Source of the DNA: an uncultured Cellvibrionales bacterium
Lineage (GTDB): Bacteria > Pseudomonadota > Gammaproteobacteria > Pseudomonadales > Dasaniaceae
Assembly (NCBI GenBank): GCA_913019905.1
Contig: CAJVZD010000031.1
Location: 1 to 53,312 of the forward strand
Direction: 5' to 3'
DNA length: 53,312 nt
Below the pieces are notes generated by a model. It was not told where the DNA came from, did no database searches, and was given only the letters and a program-made list of their open reading frames with translations. Of the stretch, positions 8,324 through 15,361 are shown in pieces. The position numbers and the translations under genes were made by a program. Position 1 is the first letter of the stretch, and every line of letters starts with the position of its first letter.

Positions 8324-8353
8324 TTGCTATACTGTATAAATATACAGTATATT
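8324..8353 (+). promoter_or_regulatory. LexA (SOS) box overlapping a promoter
   Basis: TACTGTATAAATATACAGTA at 8330-8349 differs at one of 20 positions from the E. coli LexA consensus TACTG(TA)5CAGTA. It sits between a plausible -35 (TTGCTA, 8324-8329) and -10 (TATATT, 8348-8353, 18-base spacer), so bound LexA would block RNA polymerase. The predicted transcription start falls at or next to the ATG at 8360. Confidence 0.85.
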
Positions 8354-8359
8354 ACTCCT

Positions 8360-8674
8360 ATGCCAGCTCTACGAGTCAAACAAAATGCCGTATTTCGCGC
8401 GCTCGACGATTATAATGTTGTCGAGAATCGACCGATTGATTGCCGTCTGAAAGACGGCGATTATCGGCCGATGGTGTGGGGCGGATTTATCGCCATGGGT
8501 GACATAGGGATTAGACAAGGGCGAATGGTGAAGTTACAGGTCCACGAATATACCGAAGGCAGCCGTTTTTCAGGATGGAGCAGGGTGCAAGCAGAACATC
8601 ATGTTCTTGGGTGTGTGGTCGGGGATAAAGCCTACGGGGTTTTACGAGACGAGCATGTGGTCATTATTCCATAG
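8360..8674 (+). CDS. Small unknown protein, predicted SOS-regulated
   Basis: The product is a 104-residue protein with no recognised domain. It starts MPALRVKQNAVFRALDDY and then appears strand-rich (PMVWGGFIAMGDIGIRQGRMVKLQVHEY, HHVLGCVVGDKAYGVL). It has no signal peptide and no long hydrophobic helix. The ATG at 8360 is chosen because an upstream in-frame ATG at 8306 would put the LexA box inside the coding region. No ribosome binding site precedes 8360, and the predicted transcript would begin at about the ATG, so a leaderless mRNA is likely. The role in the DNA-damage response is inferred only from the LexA box. Confidence 0.7.
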   Translation: MPALRVKQNAVFRALDDYNVVENRPIDCRLKDGDYRPMVWGGFIAMGDIGIRQGRMVKLQVHEYTEGSRFSGWSRVQAEHHVLGCVVGDKAYGVLRDEHVVIIP

Positions 8675-8850
8675 TTTGTTTGAGTGTGGTCGAATCGGAA
8701 ATTTTTGTCTCGATATATTTCTAACGAGATAAGTCAGCTTCATAACCGTCGTATTTTATGGTGCAAGGTTATGAAAAAAACCACGACTTAAGTTGTACTT
8801 CCTAATGGATAGTTTTCTCAGACAGATGCCAGTACTACAGTATTCCCGTA

Positions 8851-9747
8851 CTACAGTTTCCTTATCTCATCATTTGACTGAAAAGGTAGTAACAATTGAG
8901 TTGCTAGTGATAATCGTCGTCCTGTGCCGTTTCCCAGCTGGTCAATATTATTCTTAGCCGAAAAGGTACCAAAAAGACGATCCCATACAATGACAGTACA
9001 GCCAAAGTTTGTGTTGCTTTCGGCAAGGTCACGCGAATGATGCAGTTGGTGCCATTCAGCGGTATTAAATAACCAGCCAAAAACGCCTGACTGCAAAGGC
9101 AAATTGGTATGACATATATGGGCAGTTACCATTCTGAAAACCAATGTTACTGCGATAACTTCTGTACTGGCGCCCAACAAAGCAAATGCGACAGCGCCGC
9201 TTAAATTTAGCCCAAGAAACTCAAGCGGATGGGTGCGATCTGCTCTTGCTACACTCATTTTTGTAATGTGGTGATGGGTGGCATGTATACGCCAAAGAAA
9301 CATATACCGATGTTGAAGTCGGTGTAGCCAATAGGCAATAAACTCTATTGCAAAAATAGCGATCATTGCATTGAGAAAAAAGCCGCCAGTTGTATTTGCG
9401 GCTAGTTGGAAGTCAATGCCAATGGAATCTCTTAAGGAGAAAAATAATCGTGAAATGGGCGTATCATAATATTCACTATAAATTGGCAGCCATATTGCGT
9501 AGGTACCTACAACCCAAAAAGAATCTTCTAGAAGATCTTTCCAGTCAAGTAACCATTCTTTCTTTCGTGGTTTTATTCGTTCTAATATGAGAAATACCGG
9601 AAACGGTAGAAACATGAGAATTGCCGCTAATAGTGTGGGTTCCATCCACGGGTTTGCCATTGTATAAGCTGCTAGCAATGTGCAACCAAATGCATAGATA
9701 GGCTGCGGAAGCGACCAAAGTGAAAATAGTGGCGACTGCTGACTCAT
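8851..9747 (-). CDS. Sterol desaturase/fatty acid hydroxylase family protein
   Basis: This integral membrane di-iron oxygenase of 298 residues has several hydrophobic segments and the three histidine clusters of the FA_hydroxylase superfamily: HRLQH, HATHHH and HQLHH, with a further HICHTN. Members hydroxylate or desaturate lipid chains or sterols. The substrate here is unknown. The ATG at 9747 is used because GGAG precedes it by eight bases, whereas the frame also opens at a TTG two codons upstream. A GTACTACAGT direct repeat (8832-8841 and 8848-8857) overlaps the stop. Confidence 0.88.
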   Translation of the reverse strand: MSQQSPLFSLWSLPQPIYAFGCTLLAAYTMANPWMEPTLLAAILMFLPFPVFLILERIKPRKKEWLLDWKDLLEDSFWVVGTYAIWLPIYSEYYDTPISRLFFSLRDSIGIDFQLAANTTGGFFLNAMIAIFAIEFIAYWLHRLQHRYMFLWRIHATHHHITKMSVARADRTHPLEFLGLNLSGAVAFALLGASTEVIAVTLVFRMVTAHICHTNLPLQSGVFGWLFNTAEWHQLHHSRDLAESNTNFGCTVIVWDRLFGTFSAKNNIDQLGNGTGRRLSLATQLLLPFQSNDEIRKL

Positions 9748-9761
9748 TTTCAAGCTCCTAC

Positions 9762-9768
9762 GTTAGGT
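9762..9768 (-). repeat. Core-site-like heptamer after lipoprotein gene
   Basis: On the minus strand ACCTAAC lies just after the lipoprotein stop codon and continues as ACCTAACGTAG, the same eleven bases as the attC-like left arm at 849-859. The matching right arm is not present before the next gene, so it may be a half site or chance. Confidence 0.25.
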
Positions 9769-9770
9769 GT

Positions 9771-10364
9771 TTATTTCTTATATTTTTCAGGAAAATTGTC
9801 GCTCTCTGAATATTTCTTGTACCCCAGCGCCATTACCCGCGAGCATTCCTCGGGAGTTGTTCCCCCATTAAAAAATTTTTTACAGGGCTCTGAGACCAAT
9901 TCGGGTAGTTCACTTCTGACCCATTTGGCAGCGTCGCGATAAACTTGTAAATCATTAGAACTGGTAGTCACTGAAATGATATTTCCATCAGCGAAGGATA
10001 ACGTGAAAGTGTCTGTGACATTAAAGTCGATATTTAATGCTTTCATATGATCATCTTCGACTGTAATAGAGCAGCTGATTTTATCGGCATCTACTATTTT
10101 GCAGGGCATCCGATTGACGATTTGATAGTGACCACCTTTCGCCCAACCTTGATAATATGAAATTGATGGCACTGACTTCTCAGCGTTCACTAGCGCCATT
10201 GACAGTTGTTTGGAATCAAAAGAGTAAAAGGCATCGATAAATGCTCTAGCTATATCACGCTCAGTATCACGACTACCATTATTGCTATCAATGGAGTTAT
10301 CAACTGCGTTACAACCAACTAATAGCAGCACTGCAACAGCATTAATTGCTCGGGAAAAAAACAT
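9771..10364 (-). CDS. Hypothetical lipoprotein
   Basis: From the ATG at 10364 the 197-residue product has a lipoprotein signal peptide with lipobox LVGC (Cys near 18), so it should be lipid-anchored in the periplasm. A longer frame back to 10418 would bury the signal peptide and is less likely. The mature domain has alternating strands (KISCSITVEDDH, NIDFNVTDTFTLSF, NIISVTTSSND) that could be an NTF2-like fold, but no family is recognised. On the minus strand the upstream sequence contains GTTAGAT (10423-10417) and the downstream contains ACCTAAC, as at cassette borders. Confidence 0.65.
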   Translation of the reverse strand: MFFSRAINAVAVLLLVGCNAVDNSIDSNNGSRDTERDIARAFIDAFYSFDSKQLSMALVNAEKSVPSISYYQGWAKGGHYQIVNRMPCKIVDADKISCSITVEDDHMKALNIDFNVTDTFTLSFADGNIISVTTSSNDLQVYRDAAKWVRSELPELVSEPCKKFFNGGTTPEECSRVMALGYKKYSESDNFPEKYKK

Positions 10365-10742
10365 ATAAACTTCTCTATTTATTATTCTCTTGGTACAGGA
10401 TCTGTTACCGAGTTTCATCTAACTTACTCTTATGCGTAATCAGTGGCAATACAATTAAATCATTTTCAGTGCGGGCTACCGATTAGGTGGCTCTAATAAT
10501 TTGGGATTGAGGATTGATCTGGAAGGGCGCTGCGGGCCGGGAATGCTTCGTGAGCAATTCAAACTCTGACGCTGAGCGTTTGTTAGACTTGAATTTTAAT
10601 AGCCTTCTTTCCGCCCACGGGGCCCATTTGAAAACTGGCGCAAAGGCCGCTGTGGCGAAGGCAATTGAACTTGCATTTGGCTGATCAATTTGTGAAGTAA
10701 ACCAAGAGAATAAAAACCATTAAGAATCCTGATGTATGGTCT
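10365..10742. other. Intergenic region with one possible small ORF
   Basis: Apart from the short ORF listed at 10550-10684, this gap holds the upstream end of the lipoprotein frame and GTTAGAT (minus strand, 10423-10417). No promoter or terminator is clear. Confidence 0.4.
10550..10684 (+). CDS. Possible 44-residue helical protein or gene remnant
   Basis: A GTG-started frame encodes 44 residues with a helix-like composition (DAERLLDLNFNSLLSAHGAH, then KTGAKAAVAKAIELAFG). The frame is open back to 10511, so it may be the end of a lost gene. No ribosome binding site is obvious. No family is recognised. It lies convergent with hutD. Confidence 0.25.
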   Translation: MSNSNSDAERLLDLNFNSLLSAHGAHLKTGAKAAVAKAIELAFG

Positions 10743-11501
10743 TTACACTAATGCCGACAGTCCCGACGCTGTTGTAGCTTGTTGTGGCCGATAGCCCCAT
10801 TGGCGATCTATCTGATCCGGGGTTAATACATGCTTCGGCTGGCCTGTACTAATGAAACTTCCACGATCTAATATACCTACTCGATCGCTGTATCGCATAC
10901 TTAGATTAAGATCGTGTAGTATCATTAACACTGAGTAATTTTTTTGCAGGCACAAATCTCTAATTAACTGCAGTAGTTGATGTTGTTGTGCCAAATCCTG
11001 CGCCGAGGTGGGCTCATCGAGAAGCAACAAAGGGGCTTGCTCTGCTTGGGATAGTTGAACTAGCACTCTTGCTAAATGGACACGCTGGCGTTCACCGCCG
11101 GATAAGCTAAGGTAGGGCCGATCTGCGAATCTTAATGTGTCGGTTGTCATCATCATGTTTGTCACGAGTAACCGACTCTGTTGGCGACTAATATTTAATG
11201 GTATTAGCCCCAGTGCAGTAACTTCTCTTGCCGAGAACGAAAAATTGAGTTGGCTGTGCTGGGGCAGTACGGCTAAATGCTGAGCTAGTTGTTTCCTTGG
11301 CCAATGTTCGATACGTTGTTGATGCAGTAAGCGGTTACCCGAGGAGCTAATATCGCCACTGATCGATTTAAATAGAGTCGATTTCCCCGCTCCATTTTTT
11401 CCGAGCACTGCAAAGACTTCGCCTTCATTAAGAGCGAAGTCCTCAATGTAGAGTAAGGTTTTATTCTCGATGGTGACGGTCAAATTTTTTAGGCTGAGCA
11501 T
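10743..11501 (-). CDS. hutD: Heme ABC transporter ATP-binding protein
   Basis: This is the cytosolic ATPase of the hemin importer, 252 residues. It has Walker A GKNGAGKST near residue 34, signature LSGGERQRVHLARVL, Walker B LLLLDEPTSAQD and a D-loop/H-switch (MILHDLNL). The length fits the HmuV/HutD family. It is the last gene of the tonB-exbB-exbD-hutB-hutC-hutD run and starts one base after the permease stop. It drives HutC using ATP. Confidence 0.9.
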   Translation of the reverse strand: MLSLKNLTVTIENKTLLYIEDFALNEGEVFAVLGKNGAGKSTLFKSISGDISSSGNRLLHQQRIEHWPRKQLAQHLAVLPQHSQLNFSFSAREVTALGLIPLNISRQQSRLLVTNMMMTTDTLRFADRPYLSLSGGERQRVHLARVLVQLSQAEQAPLLLLDEPTSAQDLAQQHQLLQLIRDLCLQKNYSVLMILHDLNLSMRYSDRVGILDRGSFISTGQPKHVLTPDQIDRQWGYRPQQATTASGLSALV

Positions 11502-11502
11502 A

Positions 11503-12528
11503 CTATGTAAAATTTCTCCGCTGTTTGATTAACAAAATTATAAAAAAAGGAGCACCAATAATGGCTGTGACCAAACCCACCGGAAGTTCTGACGGTACCA
11601 TTAATAAGCGCGCTCCAATGTCAGCCAGCAACAGCAACAGAGCACCGACGATGGCCGACAGCGGCAACAGTATTCGATGATCCGGTCCCGTCAACATCCT
11701 CACTAAATGAGGAATAACAAGTCCGATAAACCCGATGATTCCTGCGACAGAAACAGTAACGCCGATACCAATAGTCACCATTATGATTATCTTTATTTTT
11801 AGCCATTCCACATTAATGCCTAGGTGCCGCGCTTCAGATTCACCGAGCAATAAGGCATTTAGTGCAAGTGCCTGACGCTGGAAATAACAGGCGATAATTA
11901 TCATCGCGATAAAACAGAGTAATAAGCTGTAGCTACGAACATGAGCCACGGAGCCCATTTGCCAAAGCGTAATATCACGCAAGGCTTGATCATCTGCAAC
12001 CACATTCAAAAATCCCATCGCCGCTCCTGCAAATGCCGCGACTGCGACTCCGGCCAGTAGTAACATGATAATTGAGGTACCGTTTTCTCCCTGCGCCAAC
12101 TTAAACACTAATAGAGTGGCGACCAACGCTCCAATAAATGCAGCAATCGGTGTGGCAATACCCTGTAACGCCGCAGGTAGCAAAATAATCGCGATGGCGG
12201 CACCGAGCGCCGCTCCGGAGGAAGCGCCAATAATTCCAGGGTCTGCCAGCGGATTTCTAAACAGACCCTGCATAACAGCGCCGCACTGTGCCAGCATAGC
12301 TCCAACGAACAGTGCCAGTAAAGTTCTGGGTAGGCGTAAGTCCAGTACGACTAATTGCTGAAACTGCGCTAAATCACTGTATCGTGTTCCCCACATTCCG
12401 TCCCAGAGTGTTAGTAGGCTTTCGTTTGTGGGTAGTGGCATTGCGCCGCGAGTCAGAGACAGCGCGATGGCTACGACAGTTAGCGCCAAACAGATTGGCA
12501 ATACTATTGAGTACGATAAACGTTGCAT
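11503..12528 (-). CDS. hutC: Heme ABC transporter permease (FecCD family)
   Basis: The product is an inner-membrane permease of the BtuC/FecCD family with 341 residues and about ten hydrophobic segments. Conserved stretches include LRLPRTLLALFVGAMLAQCGAVMQGLFRNPLADPGIIGASSGAALG and the ATPase-docking loop GIIGFIGLVIPHLVRMLTGPDHR. It works with HutB in the periplasm and HutD. Its ATG overlaps the hutB stop codon by one base (TAATG), implying coupled translation. Confidence 0.92.
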   Translation of the reverse strand: MQRLSYSIVLPICLALTVVAIALSLTRGAMPLPTNESLLTLWDGMWGTRYSDLAQFQQLVVLDLRLPRTLLALFVGAMLAQCGAVMQGLFRNPLADPGIIGASSGAALGAAIAIILLPAALQGIATPIAAFIGALVATLLVFKLAQGENGTSIIMLLLAGVAVAAFAGAAMGFLNVVADDQALRDITLWQMGSVAHVRSYSLLLCFIAMIIIACYFQRQALALNALLLGESEARHLGINVEWLKIKIIIMVTIGIGVTVSVAGIIGFIGLVIPHLVRMLTGPDHRILLPLSAIVGALLLLLADIGARLLMVPSELPVGLVTAIIGAPFFIILLIKQRRNFT

Positions 12529-13400
12529 TATTGCGCTGGTGTCTTATGGAGTTGCTTTGCTATATCAGCCAACGCGTCGATCGCCGTTAAGCTAATTCCA
12601 GCGACGAGTGACCGACCGTCGACAGCAATGATACGGCGTTGCCTACCCGCGGGCGTTAGTCGTAGTAAGGGATGGTGTTTCAGTAATAACTCAGTCGGCG
12701 ATCGGCTCATGTCTCGGCTGGCAACTATAATAATGTCAGGTTCTAGGTTCAGCAGAGCCTCAGAAGAAACGGATTGATAGCCATTATTCTGGCTCAGGTT
12801 TTCCCCTCCCAGCAAGTTAATAATATCATTGCCAGTAGTGCTTGTGCCGGCGAGCCGCAGACCCCTACCGTCCATTTGCAAGAGAAACGCCACTGAGGTG
12901 TTGGCGGGCAGTTGGCGTTCATTGATAAAGGCCATTGTTTGGTTGATGTGATCAAGTAAAGGCTGTGCTTGAGACTGCTTGTCGATCGAGGTGCTGATTG
13001 TTCTGATGTTGTCTTTCAAGATCTGCTCGTTTCGAGCCGTTGGTAACCGTAGCAAAGTCAGCTGTGCTTTCTTAATAGCGGCTACGGTGTCTGGAGGTCC
13101 CATATGTTCGCTGCCAATAACCATGTCAGGATTGAGGCTCAAAATCCCCTCTGCCGAAAGCGAGCGATGATAACCTAATGTGGGAGCGCTTAGAGTCTCC
13201 GGTAGCTTGCTGGTGACATCAATACCAACGAGGCTTTCGCCATTTCCCAGGGCAACTAATACCTCGGTGCTACCTGCATCCGTACTAACAATACGCTGTT
13301 GTTGCGCGTTAGCGGTGGCTCCAATTGCGGTTAATAGCAACGATAGAAAAACTCGTCGACTGAATGCGTAGCTGATTTTTATAGGAGGGTATTGATTCAT
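12528..13400 (-). CDS. hutB: Periplasmic hemin-binding protein
   Basis: This is a class III (helical-backbone) binding protein of 290 residues. A signal peptide covers about 1-32 (RRVFLSLLLTAIGATANAQ). The mature part begins with RIVSTDAGSTEVLVALG and contains LNPDMVIGSEHMGPP and LLNLEPDIIIVASRDM, the typical two-lobe repeats of HutB/HmuT. It should carry heme from the outer-membrane receptor to HutCD. The start lies two bases after the exbD stop and the end overlaps hutC. Confidence 0.9.
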   Translation of the reverse strand: MNQYPPIKISYAFSRRVFLSLLLTAIGATANAQQQRIVSTDAGSTEVLVALGNGESLVGIDVTSKLPETLSAPTLGYHRSLSAEGILSLNPDMVIGSEHMGPPDTVAAIKKAQLTLLRLPTARNEQILKDNIRTISTSIDKQSQAQPLLDHINQTMAFINERQLPANTSVAFLLQMDGRGLRLAGTSTTGNDIINLLGGENLSQNNGYQSVSSEALLNLEPDIIIVASRDMSRSPTELLLKHHPLLRLTPAGRQRRIIAVDGRSLVAGISLTAIDALADIAKQLHKTPAQ

Positions 13401-13402
13401 TA

Positions 13403-13858
13403 CTAATAGCTCGATTGTTGCATGATGATCTTCGCGTTGGCAATTTTTTTCTGGTTTAACAGCGCCAGTAGTTGTAACAGCGGCTCACTCGGAGCTGCTT
13501 TATCTGCGGCAATGATAACGGACGTAGATTTAGTGGCAGTTCTATCATTAGTCCTACCAATCGCTGCACTGTTTGTTTTAAGTAGCAGCGCCCGTTTAAA
13601 TTCATTCCAGTTATTAAACGCTTGCTCTTCCAGATGCCAATAGGGCCGTTCAGCGGTGATTGTCACGGTTAGTTCCGCCGTTTTTCCTACTTGCAAGCTG
13701 CTCTGTTGATCGCTGTTGGGTAGGTCTATCGGCAGAGTCAACAATGGCGAATTTGCTGTAATCAATAAGAATACGATGACAATAAAGACAATATCAATCA
13801 ACGGTGTTATTTCAGGCGCGTCGAGTTCTTTTTCCGATCTAAGCTGGATGTTAATCAT
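13403..13858 (-). CDS. exbD: ExbD biopolymer transport protein
   Basis: This 151-residue inner-membrane protein has one N-terminal transmembrane helix (near 20-40) after a short cytosolic tail. TPLIDIVFIVIVFLLI includes the conserved aspartate that carries protons. The ATG at 13858 overlaps the exbB stop by eight bases and gives the normal ExbD N-terminus. With ExbB and TonB it couples the proton gradient to the heme receptor. It contains the C-terminal periplasmic ExbD/TolR domain (VIIAADKAAPSEPLLQLLALL). Confidence 0.9.
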   Translation of the reverse strand: MINIQLRSEKELDAPEITPLIDIVFIVIVFLLITANSPLLTLPIDLPNSDQQSSLQVGKTAELTVTITAERPYWHLEEQAFNNWNEFKRALLLKTNSAAIGRTNDRTATKSTSVIIAADKAAPSEPLLQLLALLNQKKIANAKIIMQQSSY

Positions 13859-14468
13859 GATTCTTACCCATATCGACACCATCCATCAGCAGGTTCATTT
13901 GATTCATTCTGTGTTCTGCGCGCTGGATGATATTGTCAATCCACATCTGAAATCCGTGGGCGCCAGCTAGTGCCGGTAGGGCAATAATCAAGCCGGCCGC
14001 CGTTGTGTACATTGCTAAACCTAAGCCGTCTGCTAGTAAGGCGGGTTCGATAGGGCCCCGGTGATCAGCGAGGTCATCGAAAACCTGAATCAGCCCTAGT
14101 ACAGTGCCAAGCAAACCCAATAGTGGGGTGAGCAATGCAACCGCCTGTAACATACGTATGCCGCTCGACAGTTTGTTACGCTGAGCATTAAGCCAAATTT
14201 CTGCGACTTCTTCTCGGAGTGGTTTTTTTTCCTTGCGGTGAACTAATAACAACTTAAGCCCCTCCGCAACTAACAAGGACTCGGTTCCGGGACTTAACAT
14301 AGCGCTGAGCACGGGATCATTGTTTTGTATCGTTTGTTTTTTTAGAGACTCAATAGCAAGAATCACTATTTTTTCGATCACAAGCCCCAGTGTGATCAGC
14401 GAACAAAAAAATAGAGGCACTGTTAGGTGGCCTAAGTGACTGTGAAACAAGTTATACAGAGTTGTCAT
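13851..14468 (-). CDS. exbB: ExbB/TolQ-type proton channel protein
   Basis: The product is a 205-residue MotA/TolQ/ExbB family protein with three membrane segments, near residues 15-35, 105-130 and 150-170. The family core is visible as LLTPLLGLLGTVLGLIQVFDDL and GLGLAMYTTAAGLIIALPALAGAH. It forms the motor with ExbD. It is six bases downstream of tonB and overlaps exbD. Its position in a heme operon matches the TonB1 set of Vibrio. Confidence 0.92.
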   Translation of the reverse strand: MTTLYNLFHSHLGHLTVPLFFCSLITLGLVIEKIVILAIESLKKQTIQNNDPVLSAMLSPGTESLLVAEGLKLLLVHRKEKKPLREEVAEIWLNAQRNKLSSGIRMLQAVALLTPLLGLLGTVLGLIQVFDDLADHRGPIEPALLADGLGLAMYTTAAGLIIALPALAGAHGFQMWIDNIIQRAEHRMNQMNLLMDGVDMGKNHD

Positions 14469-14474
14469 AAAAGC

Positions 14475-15173
14475 TTAATCCAATGAAAATTCAACAGGTA
14501 TACGGATATAGGATGCAACGGCGACGTTATTGATTTTATGAGCAATAAATTGCCATCGTCTGACGGCCTCTAGCGCTGCTCTGTCCAGCGGCGAAACACC
14601 TGAACTTTTGTAAATTTCAGAGCGGGTTTGCTGGCCTTTTTCATCTAGTACGACATCAACCCATACTGTGCCTTGTTGGCCTCTCGAGCGAGCAAGGCGT
14701 GGGTATTGTGGCGGAATAGGTAAGCTAGAAAATAAGGGTTCGGTAATAATAGTATCGTGAATACCTTGCTGACTTTTTTTTGTTGGTGCTGATTTAGATA
14801 ATTTTTTGGTGGAGATTGAACTGATGTCTTTTTTCGTTTTTTTAAGGTCTTGTTGTTCGGATATTACGGTGTGGCTTAGACTTTTTCCTGGTAGTTTATC
14901 GGTACTTTCCTGCACGGCCGGCGATTGAAAAAGATCGGGCTTTTCTATCAGTTGCTTTAACTGGTTTTGTTTGAATCTGTATTGGCTTGCATCATCAATT
15001 CGCCGCTCATCGATACCGTTTGAATTCTCATGATAGCTGATCGATAGAGTAATATTGTTGGTGTTACTGGCTCCACTGGTGAGGTCGATCGCTTTTGAAG
15101 TTGGCACCACCGCCAATAATAATCCATGTGCAGCCAATGCAATGATAAAGCCGCTAACTCTAATTATTGTCAT
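14475..15173 (-). CDS. tonB: TonB energy-transducing protein
   Basis: TonB (232 residues) has an N-terminal signal-anchor helix (about 4-25), a linker rich in Lys, Ser and Thr instead of the classic Pro-rich spacer, and the C-terminal TonB domain (PPQYPRLARSRGQQGTVWVDVVLDEKG ... SPLDRAALEAVRRWQF). It contacts the TonB box of the divergently encoded receptor. It is the first gene of the leftward heme operon, and a Fur box lies about 70-95 bases upstream, so iron repression is expected. Confidence 0.92.
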   Translation of the reverse strand: MTIIRVSGFIIALAAHGLLLAVVPTSKAIDLTSGASNTNNITLSISYHENSNGIDERRIDDASQYRFKQNQLKQLIEKPDLFQSPAVQESTDKLPGKSLSHTVISEQQDLKKTKKDISSISTKKLSKSAPTKKSQQGIHDTIITEPLFSSLPIPPQYPRLARSRGQQGTVWVDVVLDEKGQQTRSEIYKSSGVSPLDRAALEAVRRWQFIAHKINNVAVASYIRIPVEFSLD

Positions 15174-15244
15174 TTCAGGTACAAGTATCTTTTGGGTTAT
15201 CGAATAGTAAGTAGTGGCTATGTTAACAACTCTGTCAGTTTAAT

Positions 15245-15267
15245 GCAAATGAGAATCATTAGCATTT
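15245..15267. promoter_or_regulatory. Fur box in the tonB/receptor divergent region
   Basis: GCAAATGAGAATCATTAGCA (within 15245-15267) closely matches the Fur consensus GATAATGATAATCATTATC: AATGAGAATCATTAGC is the shared core. It lies between the divergent starts at 15173 and 15362 and could repress both transcripts when iron is plentiful. Confidence 0.85.
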
Positions 15268-15361
15268 ACTTTTCAATTTATTAGATATAGGATCGCCGTT
15301 CTTGAAATGCCCCGGTGACCATCATCGCCTTGCCGGGTCCCTAAATGAGTTGGAGTTGATA

